The notes below the pieces were generated by a model. That model worked only from the letters and a program-made list of their open reading frames with translations, was not told where the DNA came from and ran no database searches. DNA of 64,000 nt from Marivivens sp. (GTDB lineage Bacteria; Pseudomonadota; Alphaproteobacteria; Rhodobacterales; Rhodobacteraceae). The position numbers and the translations under genes are program-made. Position 1 is the stretch's first letter. Each line of letters opens with the position of its first letter. Location: NCBI GenBank assembly GCA_024642115.1, contig JAHEBU010000005.1, positions 183,566 through 247,565 of the forward strand, in the 5' to 3' direction. Shown here piece after piece: positions 46,974-55,028 of this stretch.

Positions 46974-46999
46974 GTAAGGTGGGTTTGAACCCACCTTAC
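46974..46999. repeat. palindromic intergenic repeat, copy 5
   Basis: Identical to copy 4: 12-base arms around TG. It ends five bases from the ctpA stop codon. Confidence 0.9.
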
Positions 47000-47003
47000 C
47001 CGG

Positions 47004-48362
47004 TCATTGCCCGGCAGGAACCGGGTCAGCCTGCGGTTGCAGGGCGCTCAGCCCCTTGAGGATGTCGATGGCATAGGCCAGCTGGTAATCCTCGTCGCGC
47101 AGGGCGGCGGCGGCCTCGGCCTTGGCGCGGTCGGCCTCGATCTGCTTGATCTCGTCCTCGGTCAGGCTGTCGTTGCTGAGCGTGCCGCGCAGTTCGGATT
47201 CGGACCGGAACTGGGGGGTCGCCGGAGCCTCGGCCGCCGGATCGACGGGCACAACTGCGGGCTGTTCAACGATGATATCCGGCGAAATGCCCAGGTTCTG
47301 GATCGACCGGCCCGACGGTGTGTAATAGCGCGCTGTGGTCAATCGCATCGCCCCGTCCCCCTTGAGCGGCAGGACCGTCTGCACTGATCCCTTGCCGAAC
47401 GATTTGGTCCCGATGACGATGGCCCGGCGATGGTCCTGCAACGCCCCTGCCACGATTTCCGAGGCTGATGCCGATCCGCCGTTGATCAGGATGACGATGG
47501 GCTTGCCTTCGGCCAGATCGCCGGCGGTGGCGTTGTAACGGTCGCCGTCGGCCGGGTTGCGGCCCCGGGTTGACACGATCTCGCCCGCGTCAAGGAATGC
47601 ATCGGCCACATAGATCGCCTGGTTAAGCAGGCCGCCGGGGTTGTTGCGCAAATCGAGGATGAAGCCGTTGACGTTCTGCATGCCGCCGTCGGCTTCGACC
47701 TGCGCCTTGATCCCGTCTGTCAGGTTGGGGAAGGTCTGGTCGTTGAAGGTGGAAATCCGCAGCACGACCGACTCGCCTTCGGTCCGCGCCCGCACCGCCG
47801 TCAACTTGATCGTGTCGCGCACCAGTTGCACGTCGAACGGATCCGGCACGTCCTTGCGCATCACGGTGATGGTGATGTCCGACCCGACTGGCCCGCGCAT
47901 CAACTCGACCGACTGGTCGAGCGTCAGCCCCATGACCGTTTCGCCGTTGACCGCCGTGATGTAGTCGCCCGACTGGATGCCCGCCTGCGCCGCAGGGGTC
48001 CCGTCCATGGGCGAGACGACCTTGATCCAGCCGTCCTCTTGCGTCACTTCGATACCCAATCCGCCGAATTCGCCCCGCGTCTGCACCCGCATCGCGGCCG
48101 CGTCATCAGGCGACAGGTAGGACGAATGCGGATCGAGCGACGACAGCATCCCGTTGATCGCCGCCTCGATCAGCTTTTTCTCGTCCACGGGTTCCACATA
48201 CTGATTGCGGATCCGGTCAAAGATGTCCCCGAACATGTCAAGCTGTTCATAGACGCTCGCGTTCTGGTTCGCCTCTTGCGCGATCAGGGGCCCTGCGATC
48301 TGGGTCGTGGCCAAAAGCCCCAGAACGGTGCCACCAGCAGCGGCGATAACGAACTTTCTCAT
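47004..48362 (-). CDS. ctpA: S41 family C-terminal processing peptidase
   Basis: A 452-residue periplasmic serine protease with an N-terminal signal/anchor (FVIAAAGGTVLGLLATTQIA). The PDZ domain includes GGLGIEVTQEDGWIKVVSP; the Ser/Lys dyad is in INGGSASASEIVAGAL and GTKSFGKGSVQTVLPL. It trims proteins at their C-termini. It follows the EnvC-like gene by about 40 bases. Confidence 0.93.
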   Translation of the reverse strand: MRKFVIAAAGGTVLGLLATTQIAGPLIAQEANQNASVYEQLDMFGDIFDRIRNQYVEPVDEKKLIEAAINGMLSSLDPHSSYLSPDDAAAMRVQTRGEFGGLGIEVTQEDGWIKVVSPMDGTPAAQAGIQSGDYITAVNGETVMGLTLDQSVELMRGPVGSDITITVMRKDVPDPFDVQLVRDTIKLTAVRARTEGESVVLRISTFNDQTFPNLTDGIKAQVEADGGMQNVNGFILDLRNNPGGLLNQAIYVADAFLDAGEIVSTRGRNPADGDRYNATAGDLAEGKPIVILINGGSASASEIVAGALQDHRRAIVIGTKSFGKGSVQTVLPLKGDGAMRLTTARYYTPSGRSIQNLGISPDIIVEQPAVVPVDPAAEAPATPQFRSESELRGTLSNDSLTEDEIKQIEADRAKAEAAAALRDEDYQLAYAIDILKGLSALQPQADPVPAGQ

Positions 48363-48403
48363 GTATGGATCCTACCTCGTTGGAGTGCGGCGTGGGCCGC
48401 CGT

Positions 48404-49525
48404 TTATTTTAGCGCGAACCACGTCGCGGGGTCTACGGGACCTTGCCCCTCTCTGACTTCAAGATAAAGCGTTTCTGAACTGGTGTTCCCCGTTCCGGTC
48501 GTGCTTTCAGTCAAAATCGCGTCAACATCGGGCAGGGTTCCGCCCATCAGGCCGATTGGGGCGCCTGCGGGCAGGATCTGACCCGCCTCGCCGAACACCT
48601 CGCTCAGGCCCGCAAAGATGAACAGGACATCGGCCGCCGGTTCCAGAATGACCACGTTTCCATAATCCAGAAGCGGCCCGCGAAACCGGACTGTGGCCGC
48701 AACGGGTGTCGTCACCAGCGCCCGGGGGCGGGTGGCGATGACGATGCCGGGGCGCTCGATCCCGGCGGCATCCGCCTCGCCCGCCTGACGGATCACCTGC
48801 CCCGCGACGGGCAGCGGGATCGCGCCCTTTTGCGCAGTCGCATCCGGCGCGTCGCCCGTTTCCGTCCCGGCGATGGTCACCGACAGCCCGCTGGCAAAGG
48901 CATCCAGCGTTTCGGTCGAGGCGATCAACAGCGCCGTCTGCACCGGGTCCTCGGAAAACCGGCGGGGCAGGTCGGTCCGGTCGGAAATGGCGGCGCTCAA
49001 CTCGGCGCGAGCCTTTTGCGCCCCGGCCAGCCCGTCGCGCAAGGTGTCGGCTGCGCCGTCCTGTAGGGTGCGCAGGGTCTGCACCTCGGCCAGTTGGGCG
49101 CGCAGGGCCTCGACCTTGGCCTGAAGGGCAGGGGTCACATCGGCCAAGATCATGCCTGACCGCGCCGTGCCCAAGGGGCCAGAGGGGTGCAGCAACAGCA
49201 GCGGCGCGGGCGTGCGCCCCATCGTTTCCAGCACGCCCAAAAGTCGCGCCACCTCGTCCGACCTTGCGGCCAGGTCGGCCTCGATCGCCTGTTGGCGAAT
49301 GGCGGCACGCCGCAAACCGTCGCGCAGGGCGACCAGACCGTCCTCATAAGCCTTGACCGCCTCGGTCAGGGCGGCGACCTGATCGCGCGAGGACTCCGCA
49401 TCGGTCAACAGAACGCTCGCCCCCTCCAGCCGCTGTTTGGCGGCCAAAGCAGCGGCAGCGGGGTCGGTCTGTGCCACCGCCGCCGTAGCGCAGAACATCA
49501 GGATCAGCGCCGCCCGCAGGATCAT
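48404..49525 (-). CDS. EnvC-like murein hydrolase activator (degenerate LytM/M23)
   Basis: A 373-residue exported protein: signal peptide (LRAALILMFCATAAVAQ), a long coiled coil (about 25-190), and a C-terminal LytM fold (PVAGQVIRQAG ... YGNVVILEPAADVLFIFAGLSEVFGEAGQ). Where active M23 enzymes have HxH (YAHL), this has LFIFAGL, and the zinc His/Asp are absent, as in EnvC, which activates amidases during division rather than cutting itself. ATG overlaps the gpmI stop by four bases. Confidence 0.85.
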   Translation of the reverse strand: MILRAALILMFCATAAVAQTDPAAAALAAKQRLEGASVLLTDAESSRDQVAALTEAVKAYEDGLVALRDGLRRAAIRQQAIEADLAARSDEVARLLGVLETMGRTPAPLLLLHPSGPLGTARSGMILADVTPALQAKVEALRAQLAEVQTLRTLQDGAADTLRDGLAGAQKARAELSAAISDRTDLPRRFSEDPVQTALLIASTETLDAFASGLSVTIAGTETGDAPDATAQKGAIPLPVAGQVIRQAGEADAAGIERPGIVIATRPRALVTTPVAATVRFRGPLLDYGNVVILEPAADVLFIFAGLSEVFGEAGQILPAGAPIGLMGGTLPDVDAILTESTTGTGNTSSETLYLEVREGQGPVDPATWFALK

Positions 49526-51042
49526 CGCACGATCAAGGTCTTGCCGGTCATTTCAGGGGGCAGCGGCAGGCCCATCAGATCCAGCAGCGTGGGGGCAAGA
49601 TCGGCCAGTCGCCCGTCGCGCAGCGTCACCCCCTTTGGCCCGTTGACCAGCGCCACCGGCACCGGGTTGGTGGTGTGGGACGTGTGCGGCTGACCCGTGA
49701 CCGGGTCCACCATCACTTCGCAATTGCCATGATCAGCGGTGACGATCATCGCGCCGCCCGCCTTTTCCAGCGCGGCCACGACACGGGTGAGGCCCCGATC
49801 CACCGCCTCGCACGCCTTGATTGCAGCGCCCAGATCGCCGGTATGCCCGACCATATCAGGATTGGCGTAGTTGGTGACGATCAGGTCATAACCATCCTCG
49901 ATGGCCTTGACGAAGGCGTCCGTCACCTCGACCGACGACATCTCGGGTTGCAGGTCGTAGGTGGCGACGTTGGGGGATTTGGGCATCTTGCGATCCTCTC
50001 CCTTCTCCGGCACCTCGATCCCGCCGTTCAGAAAGAACGTGACGTGGGGATATTTTTCGGTCTCGGCCAGCCGGAACTGGCGCAACCCGTGCTTGGCCAC
50101 CCATGCACCAATGGTGTTCTGGATGTCCCGCTTGGGGAACACGGCGTCATACCATGCCTTGTGATCGTCCGAATATTCGACCATCCCCAGTCGCGCCGCC
50201 AGATCGGGCATCTGACCGCGATCGAACCCGTCAAAGTCCGGCTTGGCGATGGCGGCAAGGATTTCGCGGGCGCGGTCGGCGCGGAAATTCAGGCAAAACA
50301 GGCCGTCCGCTTCGTCAAACCCGGCATAGCCGCCGATCACGGTGGCGGGGATGAATTCATCGGTCTTGCCCGCGTCGTAGGCGGCCTTGACGGCGGCCTT
50401 GGGCGTATCGGCCTTCGCTCCTTCGCCCCGCACCATCGCGTCATAGGCGGTCTTTACCCGGTCCCAGCGATTGTCGCGGTCCATTGCGAAATAGCGGCCG
50501 ATGACGGTGGCCACGGTGCAGCCTTTGGGCAGGCGGGCCACCAGATCGTCGATGAACCCGGCCCCCGAGGACGGCGGCACATCGCGGCCATCGGTGATCG
50601 CATGAATGACGACCGGGACGCCCGCATCGGTAATCGCCTTGGCGGCGGCGATCATGTGGTCGATATGGCCATGCACCCCGCCATCCGACACGACACCCAT
50701 CAGATGCGCGCGCCCGCCGCTTTGCTTGAGTTTGTCGATAAACGCGACCAAAGCCTCGGTCTTGGAAAACGACCCATCCTCGATGGCAAGGTCGATCTGG
50801 CCCAGATCCATTGCCACGATCCGACCCGCGCCGATGTTGGTGTGGCCCACTTCGGAATTGCCCATCTGGCCGGTGGGCAGGCCCACGTCGGGGCCGTGGG
50901 TGATCAACTGGGAATTGGGGCAGGTCGCCATGATCCGGTTGAAGGTCGGCACATCGGCCAAGGCCGGGGCATTCGCGGTCCGCTCGGCCCGCTTGCCCCA
51001 GCCATCAAGGATGCACAGCACAACGGGTTTGGGGGCGGACAT
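49522..51042 (-). CDS. gpmI: 2,3-bisphosphoglycerate-independent phosphoglycerate mutase
   Basis: A 506-residue di-manganese enzyme interconverting 3- and 2-phosphoglycerate. Alkaline-phosphatase-fold motifs: VVLCILDGWG, the phosphoserine site MGNSEVGHTNIGAGR, NYANPDMVGHTGD and VTADHGNCE. Length is standard. First gene of gpmI-envC-ctpA on the minus strand. Confidence 0.97.
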   Translation of the reverse strand: MSAPKPVVLCILDGWGKRAERTANAPALADVPTFNRIMATCPNSQLITHGPDVGLPTGQMGNSEVGHTNIGAGRIVAMDLGQIDLAIEDGSFSKTEALVAFIDKLKQSGGRAHLMGVVSDGGVHGHIDHMIAAAKAITDAGVPVVIHAITDGRDVPPSSGAGFIDDLVARLPKGCTVATVIGRYFAMDRDNRWDRVKTAYDAMVRGEGAKADTPKAAVKAAYDAGKTDEFIPATVIGGYAGFDEADGLFCLNFRADRAREILAAIAKPDFDGFDRGQMPDLAARLGMVEYSDDHKAWYDAVFPKRDIQNTIGAWVAKHGLRQFRLAETEKYPHVTFFLNGGIEVPEKGEDRKMPKSPNVATYDLQPEMSSVEVTDAFVKAIEDGYDLIVTNYANPDMVGHTGDLGAAIKACEAVDRGLTRVVAALEKAGGAMIVTADHGNCEVMVDPVTGQPHTSHTTNPVPVALVNGPKGVTLRDGRLADLAPTLLDLMGLPLPPEMTGKTLIVR

Positions 51043-51118
51043 GGGCGAACTCCTTTTGCTCGGTCCCTTCTAGCGCGACAAAGGGGCGACCGAAACCACG
51101 CTCTGGGCTTCTTTCTGC

Positions 51119-51162
51119 CAAAAAAACCGCCGCCGGAGGCTGCCCTTGCCCCACAAGGGCAT
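51119..51162 (-). terminator. terminator after mbfA
   Basis: Read on the minus strand, a stem GCCCTTG-TGGGG-CAAGGGC just after the mbfA stop is followed by GCCTCCGGCGGCGG and a run of seven T. Good intrinsic-terminator shape between mbfA and gpmI. Confidence 0.7.
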
Positions 51163-52139
51163 CAGCCTGACCCGATCAGGGCACCCGCGGCAAAGACCAG
51201 CGCGCCACCCAGAACCACCTGAAACGCCGCCCGCAGGAACGGTGTTTCCATGTACTTGTTCTGAATCCACGCAATCGCCCACAGCTCGATGAACACGACG
51301 ACAAAGGCGATGCTGGTTGCCGTCCAGAAATCCGGGATCAGGTAAGGCAGGGCGTGTCCAAGGCCGCCAAGGGCAGTCATCACCCCACTGGCGATACCCC
51401 GTTTGATCGGCGACCCGCGCCCCGAAATGACGCCGTCGTCGTGCGCGGCCTCGGTGAACCCCATCGAAATGCCTGCGCCGATCGACGCGGCAAGGCCCAC
51501 GAGAAACGTGGTCCAGGTGTCGTGGGTCGCAAATGCGGTGGCAAAGATCGGCGCGAGCGTTGACACCGACCCGTCCATCAGCCCCGCCAACCCCGGCTGG
51601 ACCCAGGTCAGCACGAATTGCCGGTGGGCGGCGGTTTCTTCGGTATCCTTCGCCTCGCCATCCAGATGCAGGTCCGCCAGTTCATGCGCCCGTTCGGTGT
51701 GGGCGGATTCGGCAGCGGCCAGATCGCCCAGCAGCTTGCGGGTGGCGGCGTCCTGTGTGGCGGCGGCGGCGGTCAGGTAGAACCGTTCGGCGTCGCGTTC
51801 CATCTGCGCGGCTTCGTCGCGGATCCGGTCCAACCCCAGGTTTTCGATCAGCCAGACCGGGCGACGGGCGTAAAAGCCTGACACATGTTCGCGGCGGATC
51901 AGCGGGATCACCTCGCCGAACCGTTTGGTATGCAGGTCGATCAGGCGGCGGCGGTGGCCGTCTTCTTCGGTCGCCATGCCGTCGAAAATGGCGGCAGAGG
52001 CCGGGTAATCGGCCCGCAGCCGTTCGGCATAGCTGCGATAGATGCGGCCGTCGTCCTCTTCGGACGAAATGGCCAATGCCAGGATTTCCTGTTCGCTCAG
52101 GTCGCGGAAACGGCGGCGGGACGTGATGCCGGGGATCAT
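51162..52139 (-). CDS. mbfA: membrane-bound ferritin/VIT1-type iron exporter MbfA
   Basis: A 325-residue fusion: an N-terminal ferritin-like four-helix part (about 1-165) with metal-binding ILALAISSEEDDGRIY, MATEEDGHRRRLIDLH and AAAESAHTERAHELAD, then a C-terminal VIT1-type membrane domain (GLAGLMDGSVSTLAPIFATAF, GLAASIGAGISMGFTEA). In rhizobia MbfA exports iron and protects against iron and peroxide stress under Irr control. GGAG before the ATG, and a perfect ICE-box match upstream support the call. Confidence 0.93.
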   Translation of the reverse strand: MIPGITSRRRFRDLSEQEILALAISSEEDDGRIYRSYAERLRADYPASAAIFDGMATEEDGHRRRLIDLHTKRFGEVIPLIRREHVSGFYARRPVWLIENLGLDRIRDEAAQMERDAERFYLTAAAATQDAATRKLLGDLAAAESAHTERAHELADLHLDGEAKDTEETAAHRQFVLTWVQPGLAGLMDGSVSTLAPIFATAFATHDTWTTFLVGLAASIGAGISMGFTEAAHDDGVISGRGSPIKRGIASGVMTALGGLGHALPYLIPDFWTATSIAFVVVFIELWAIAWIQNKYMETPFLRAAFQVVLGGALVFAAGALIGSG

Positions 52140-52151
52140 CGAAAGCTCCGA

Positions 52152-52168
52152 TTTGGAATGATTCTAAA
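52152..52168. promoter_or_regulatory. Irr-type ICE box upstream of mbfA
   Basis: TTTGGAATGATTCTAAA matches the iron control element consensus TTTRGAAYNRTTCYAAA at every position. It begins 13 bases before the mbfA start codon, where Irr binding would block transcription when iron is low. Confidence 0.75.
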
Positions 52169-52232
52169 CTAGGCGGCCATCTGGCAGAGGCAAGCGGAAA
52201 AAGTGAACCGATCTGTATGGATTTGTCTTGCA

Positions 52233-52254
52233 AAGTGAACGAATCAGTTTAGAT
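52233..52254. promoter_or_regulatory. putative TetR-type operator, site 1
   Basis: AAGTGAAC, GAATCA, GTTTAGAT: an imperfect version of the palindrome that follows at 52259. A further half-site AAGTGAACCGAT is at 52201-52212. Confidence 0.4.
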
Positions 52255-52258
52255 TTCA

Positions 52259-52280
52259 AACTGAACCGAATAGTTCAGTT
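52259..52280. promoter_or_regulatory. putative TetR-type operator, site 2
   Basis: Perfect eight-base arms AACTGAAC and GTTCAGTT separated by CGAATA, ending 12 bases before the start of the small secreted protein. Likely bound by the TetR-family regulator at 52580. Confidence 0.55.
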
Positions 52281-52292
52281 ATGGAGCATCAC

Positions 52293-52490
52293 ATGAAACG
52301 CCTGATTCTTGCCGCCGTGGCCACCGCCGCCCTCGTGTCCCCCGCCGCTGCCTTTACCGTGCCTGTCGATTTCCCGACCATGACGTGGCCGACCGCGACG
52401 CAGCCGGCACCCGAAACCACGACGCAAAGCTGCGTCGATCCGGCGCAGTTGTCCCAACCGCTCGACACGTGCGCCCCGACGTCCAAGTGA
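52293..52490 (+). CDS. small secreted protein of unknown function
   Basis: A 65-residue product: signal peptide KRLILAAVATAALVSPAAA, then a short Pro/Thr-rich mature part with two Cys (TTTQSCVDPAQLSQPLDTC). ATG at 52293 is chosen because GGAG lies between it and an earlier ATG at 52281. It stands between a palindromic operator and the TetR gene, so probably it is co-regulated with it. Confidence 0.6.
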   Translation: MKRLILAAVATAALVSPAAAFTVPVDFPTMTWPTATQPAPETTTQSCVDPAQLSQPLDTCAPTSK

Positions 52491-52579
52491 CCTTGCCCGC
52501 GCCGGGGCCGATGCGCCCCGGTAAACGCCTTGCCGCCTCTGAACCGGGCAGTCTATGCTGCCCGGACAAGGAGAGCGCG

Positions 52580-53206
52580 ATGCCCGACGGGGGAAAAGAC
52601 GTCAAGAAAGGTCGCAAGTTCGACCAGGTGCTGGACGGCGCCCGACAGGTATTCCTCAAGGATGGATTCGAGGGTGCCAGCGTCGACGACATCGCCCGCG
52701 AGGCAGGGGTATCCAAGGCCACGCTCTACAGTTATTTCCCGGACAAGCGCCTGTTATTCATGGAGGTCGCCCGGACCGAATGTCAGCTACAGGCCGACCG
52801 CGCTGTTGCCGCCATCGACATGGCCCAGCCCGTTGCCGCCGTTTTGCGTGACGCCGCCGAACAGATGATCGACGTCATTACATCGGGCTTTAACCAGCGC
52901 ATCTTTCGGATTTGCGTGGCCGAAAGTGACCGGTTCCCCGAGCTTGGGCGCGAATTCTACGAAAGCGGTCCCAACCTGATCCGCCAACGGCTGGTCAGCT
53001 TTCTGCAAAAGGCCCAGGCGCGCGGCGAGGTGCAGATCGACGACCTGCCGCTGGCCGCCGACCAGTTCCACGAATTGTGCAAGGTTGATCTGTTCGACCG
53101 ATGCCTGTTCAACATCGACCAGAGCTTTTCCAAGGCCGAAAAGGCCCGCGTAGCCTCTGGCGCTGTGGAGATGTTCATGGCTCGCTACGGGATCGACCGG
53201 AACTAG
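52580..53206 (+). CDS. TetR/AcrR family transcriptional regulator
   Basis: A 208-residue regulator. The HTH is in ARQVFLKDGFEGASVDDIAREAGVSKATLYSYF followed by PDKRLLFMEV. The C-terminal ligand/dimer domain resembles the AefR-like group (IFRICVAESDRFPELGREFYE). AAGGAGAG precedes the ATG; the upstream open frame is not used. Likely autoregulates through the AACTGAAC-type sites. Confidence 0.9.
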   Translation: MPDGGKDVKKGRKFDQVLDGARQVFLKDGFEGASVDDIAREAGVSKATLYSYFPDKRLLFMEVARTECQLQADRAVAAIDMAQPVAAVLRDAAEQMIDVITSGFNQRIFRICVAESDRFPELGREFYESGPNLIRQRLVSFLQKAQARGEVQIDDLPLAADQFHELCKVDLFDRCLFNIDQSFSKAEKARVASGAVEMFMARYGIDRN

Positions 53207-53216
53207 TCGATACGGC

Positions 53217-53936
53217 CTAGTCGATCCGACGCACCAGCAACTGGTTGCCCGACCCGCGTTTGGTCTCGAAAACCTTGAGGTCCTGCACCAGATCGCTCAG
53301 CTTGCGCTTGCCATAGGTTCGCGTGTCGAAATCGGGGTTCGCGGCTGTGATATACTGCCCCAGCGGTCCCAGCGCATACCATTCGTCGTCCTGATCTATG
53401 GCATCCATCGCCCGAATGATGATGTCGCGTGCTTCGGTCAGGGCGGTGGTCATGACGGCAGGTTTGGGCGCCTCGGCCGTCTTGGTGACCTGCGGGGTGC
53501 CACCAAGGTTTTCCAGAAAGATGAACCGCTTGCACGCCTTGCGAAACGCTTCGGGCGTCTTTTGCTGGCCGATTCCGTACACATCCAGCCCCTGTTCGCG
53601 GATGCGGCTGGCCAGCCGGGTAAAGTCGCTGTCGGATGACACCAGAACGAACCCCTGAAACCGCCCGGTGTGCAGCAGGTCCATCGCGTCGATCACCAGC
53701 GAAATGTCCGACGAATTCTTGCCCACTGTGTTGGCGGGCGAATGCAGAGGCACCAGCCCGTGTTCTGCCTGCACCTTGTTCCACCCGGCCATCTGGTTGG
53801 AGGAAAAGTCACCATAGCAGCGACGCACCGACGCCTCGCCCAGACTTGCCAATTCCTCGAATATCGCCCCCGCATGCTTGGGCGAGGTGTTGTCGGCGTC
53901 GATCAGGACGGCCAGAAGCGGTCGGTCATCGGGCAT
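53217..53936 (-). CDS. NYN domain protein with C-terminal OST-HTH/LOTUS domain
   Basis: A 239-residue protein. Residues 1-145 are a PIN-like NYN nuclease domain with the acidic residues in LAVLIDADNTSP, NSSDISLVIDAMDLL and FVLVSSDSDFTRLA. Residues about 165-239 are a LOTUS domain (DEWYALGPLGQYITAANPDF, YGKRKLSDLVQDL). Such bacterial proteins are thought to act on RNA, the LOTUS part being an RNA-binding fold; target unknown. Confidence 0.88.
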   Translation of the reverse strand: MPDDRPLLAVLIDADNTSPKHAGAIFEELASLGEASVRRCYGDFSSNQMAGWNKVQAEHGLVPLHSPANTVGKNSSDISLVIDAMDLLHTGRFQGFVLVSSDSDFTRLASRIREQGLDVYGIGQQKTPEAFRKACKRFIFLENLGGTPQVTKTAEAPKPAVMTTALTEARDIIIRAMDAIDQDDEWYALGPLGQYITAANPDFDTRTYGKRKLSDLVQDLKVFETKRGSGNQLLVRRID

Positions 53937-53939
53937 GTC

Positions 53940-55028
53940 TTATCCAATCCAGGCGGCCACGGCCGCGAATATCTGTTGTTCCTCGGGGCGAAGGGCGTCG
54001 TCCTCGTCCCCCAAAGGCAGCCCGTTCAGGGCATAGGCAAAGGCGGTGTCTGTTTCCCTGTCATACCAGATACCCCCCGCGAACCCATAGGCATTGGCGA
54101 AATGCCCGACAATCGGACGGGGAAAGAAACCGGGGCTGTCCAGAAACTGAATCCCCCAGCCATAGCTGTCAAACTCGTCTGGGGTCGGCCCCCTGTCCGG
54201 GGACCAAAGACGCCCGGCAGGACCGCGCGGCAAGGCGCGGGCGAGTTTCATCATCCCGGCCATGGACAGGCGCAAGCCGCCCTGCGGCGACAACACGCTG
54301 ACGTCGGTTCCCAGCCGATACGCACCCGTCAGCGGCGCGGTCCCATCCGGCGCGCTGATCCCGCCGGTGGCCACGACCGCGTCGATTTGGGGGTGCAGGC
54401 CGGTGTCGTCACGTCGATAGGTCGCGATCCGGTCCGGTCGCCGTTCAGACAGGACGCCCGACCAGTTGAATCCACCCTCGATATCCAGCGGATCCAGCAC
54501 CAGCCGCCGGGCCAGCGTGTCGAACCGCTCTTGCGCCTCGACCTCGGCCACGGCGGCCAGGACAATGTAGCCCAGGTTGCAATACTCGAACGCCTGCCCC
54601 GGCGCGTGATCGGCCCAGACTTTGGTCCCTTGCGCCGTGATCCAGTCCAGCGGCGCGACCCCCGGCGCGATTGCATATCCCGCCTTGTCCGACAGGCCGC
54701 TGCAATGCCCGGCCAACTGGCCCACGGTGATCGGATGATCGGGAAGGGCAGGATGGGCAAAGGGCTGGCCCAGCACATCCTCGACCGCCACGTCACGGTA
54801 GGCCGGGTTGATCCCGTCCCGCCCGCGCACAAGAGCCATGCGGGCGGTCCAGCCGGTGACCACTTTGGACACCGATGCGCAGCGGAACAGGGTGCGCGGT
54901 GTCACCTCGCGGCCCGGCGCGCTGAGGAAAAACTCCGGCTCCGACCCAGCCCGCGCCGCCGCAATCCCGCAAAACGCAAAAGGCCCGGTCAGGGACCGGG
55001 CCAGTGCGCCAAGGTTGTCTGCGGTCAA
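53940..55028 (-). CDS. beta-lactamase family serine hydrolase
   Basis: A 362-residue class-C-like hydrolase without a signal peptide. The nucleophile motif is Ser52-x-x-Lys55 in [11 protein letters not shown], the YxN-type motif is [10 protein letters not shown], and a His/Gly-type third motif may be [12 protein letters not shown] near the end. Function could be esterase or D-amino peptidase rather than resistance. It starts at a TTG that overlaps the adhC stop (TTGA); a terminator-like hairpin lies inside codons 9-16. Confidence 0.8.
   Translation of the reverse strand: MTADNLGALARSLTGPFAFCGIAAARAGSEPEFFLSAPGREVTPRTLFRCASVSKVVTGWTARMALVRGRDGINPAYRDVAVEDVLGQPFAHPALPDHPITVGQLAGHCSGLSDKAGYAIAPGVAPLDWITAQGTKVWADHAPGQAFEYCNLGYIVLAAVAEVEAQERFDTLARRLVLDPLDIEGGFNWSGVLSERRPDRIATYRRDDTGLHPQIDAVVATGGISAPDGTAPLTGAYRLGTDVSVLSPQGGLRLSMAGMMKLARALPRGPAGRLWSPDRGPTPDEFDSYGWGIQFLDSPGFFPRPIVGHFANAYGFAGGIWYDRETDTAFAYALNGLPLGDEDDALRPEEQQIFAAVAAWIG
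54982..55002 (-). terminator. terminator-like hairpin after adhC, inside the next ORF
   Basis: On the minus strand GGCCCGGTC-CCT-GACCGGGCC is followed by TTTTGCGTTTTGC. It begins 22 bases after the adhC stop. It overlaps the first codons of the serine hydrolase frame. Confidence 0.55.

Noticed and set aside
48404..49525. Annotation as an active M23 endopeptidase
   Set aside because: Zinc-binding His and Asp residues are missing, so EnvC-like activator fits better.
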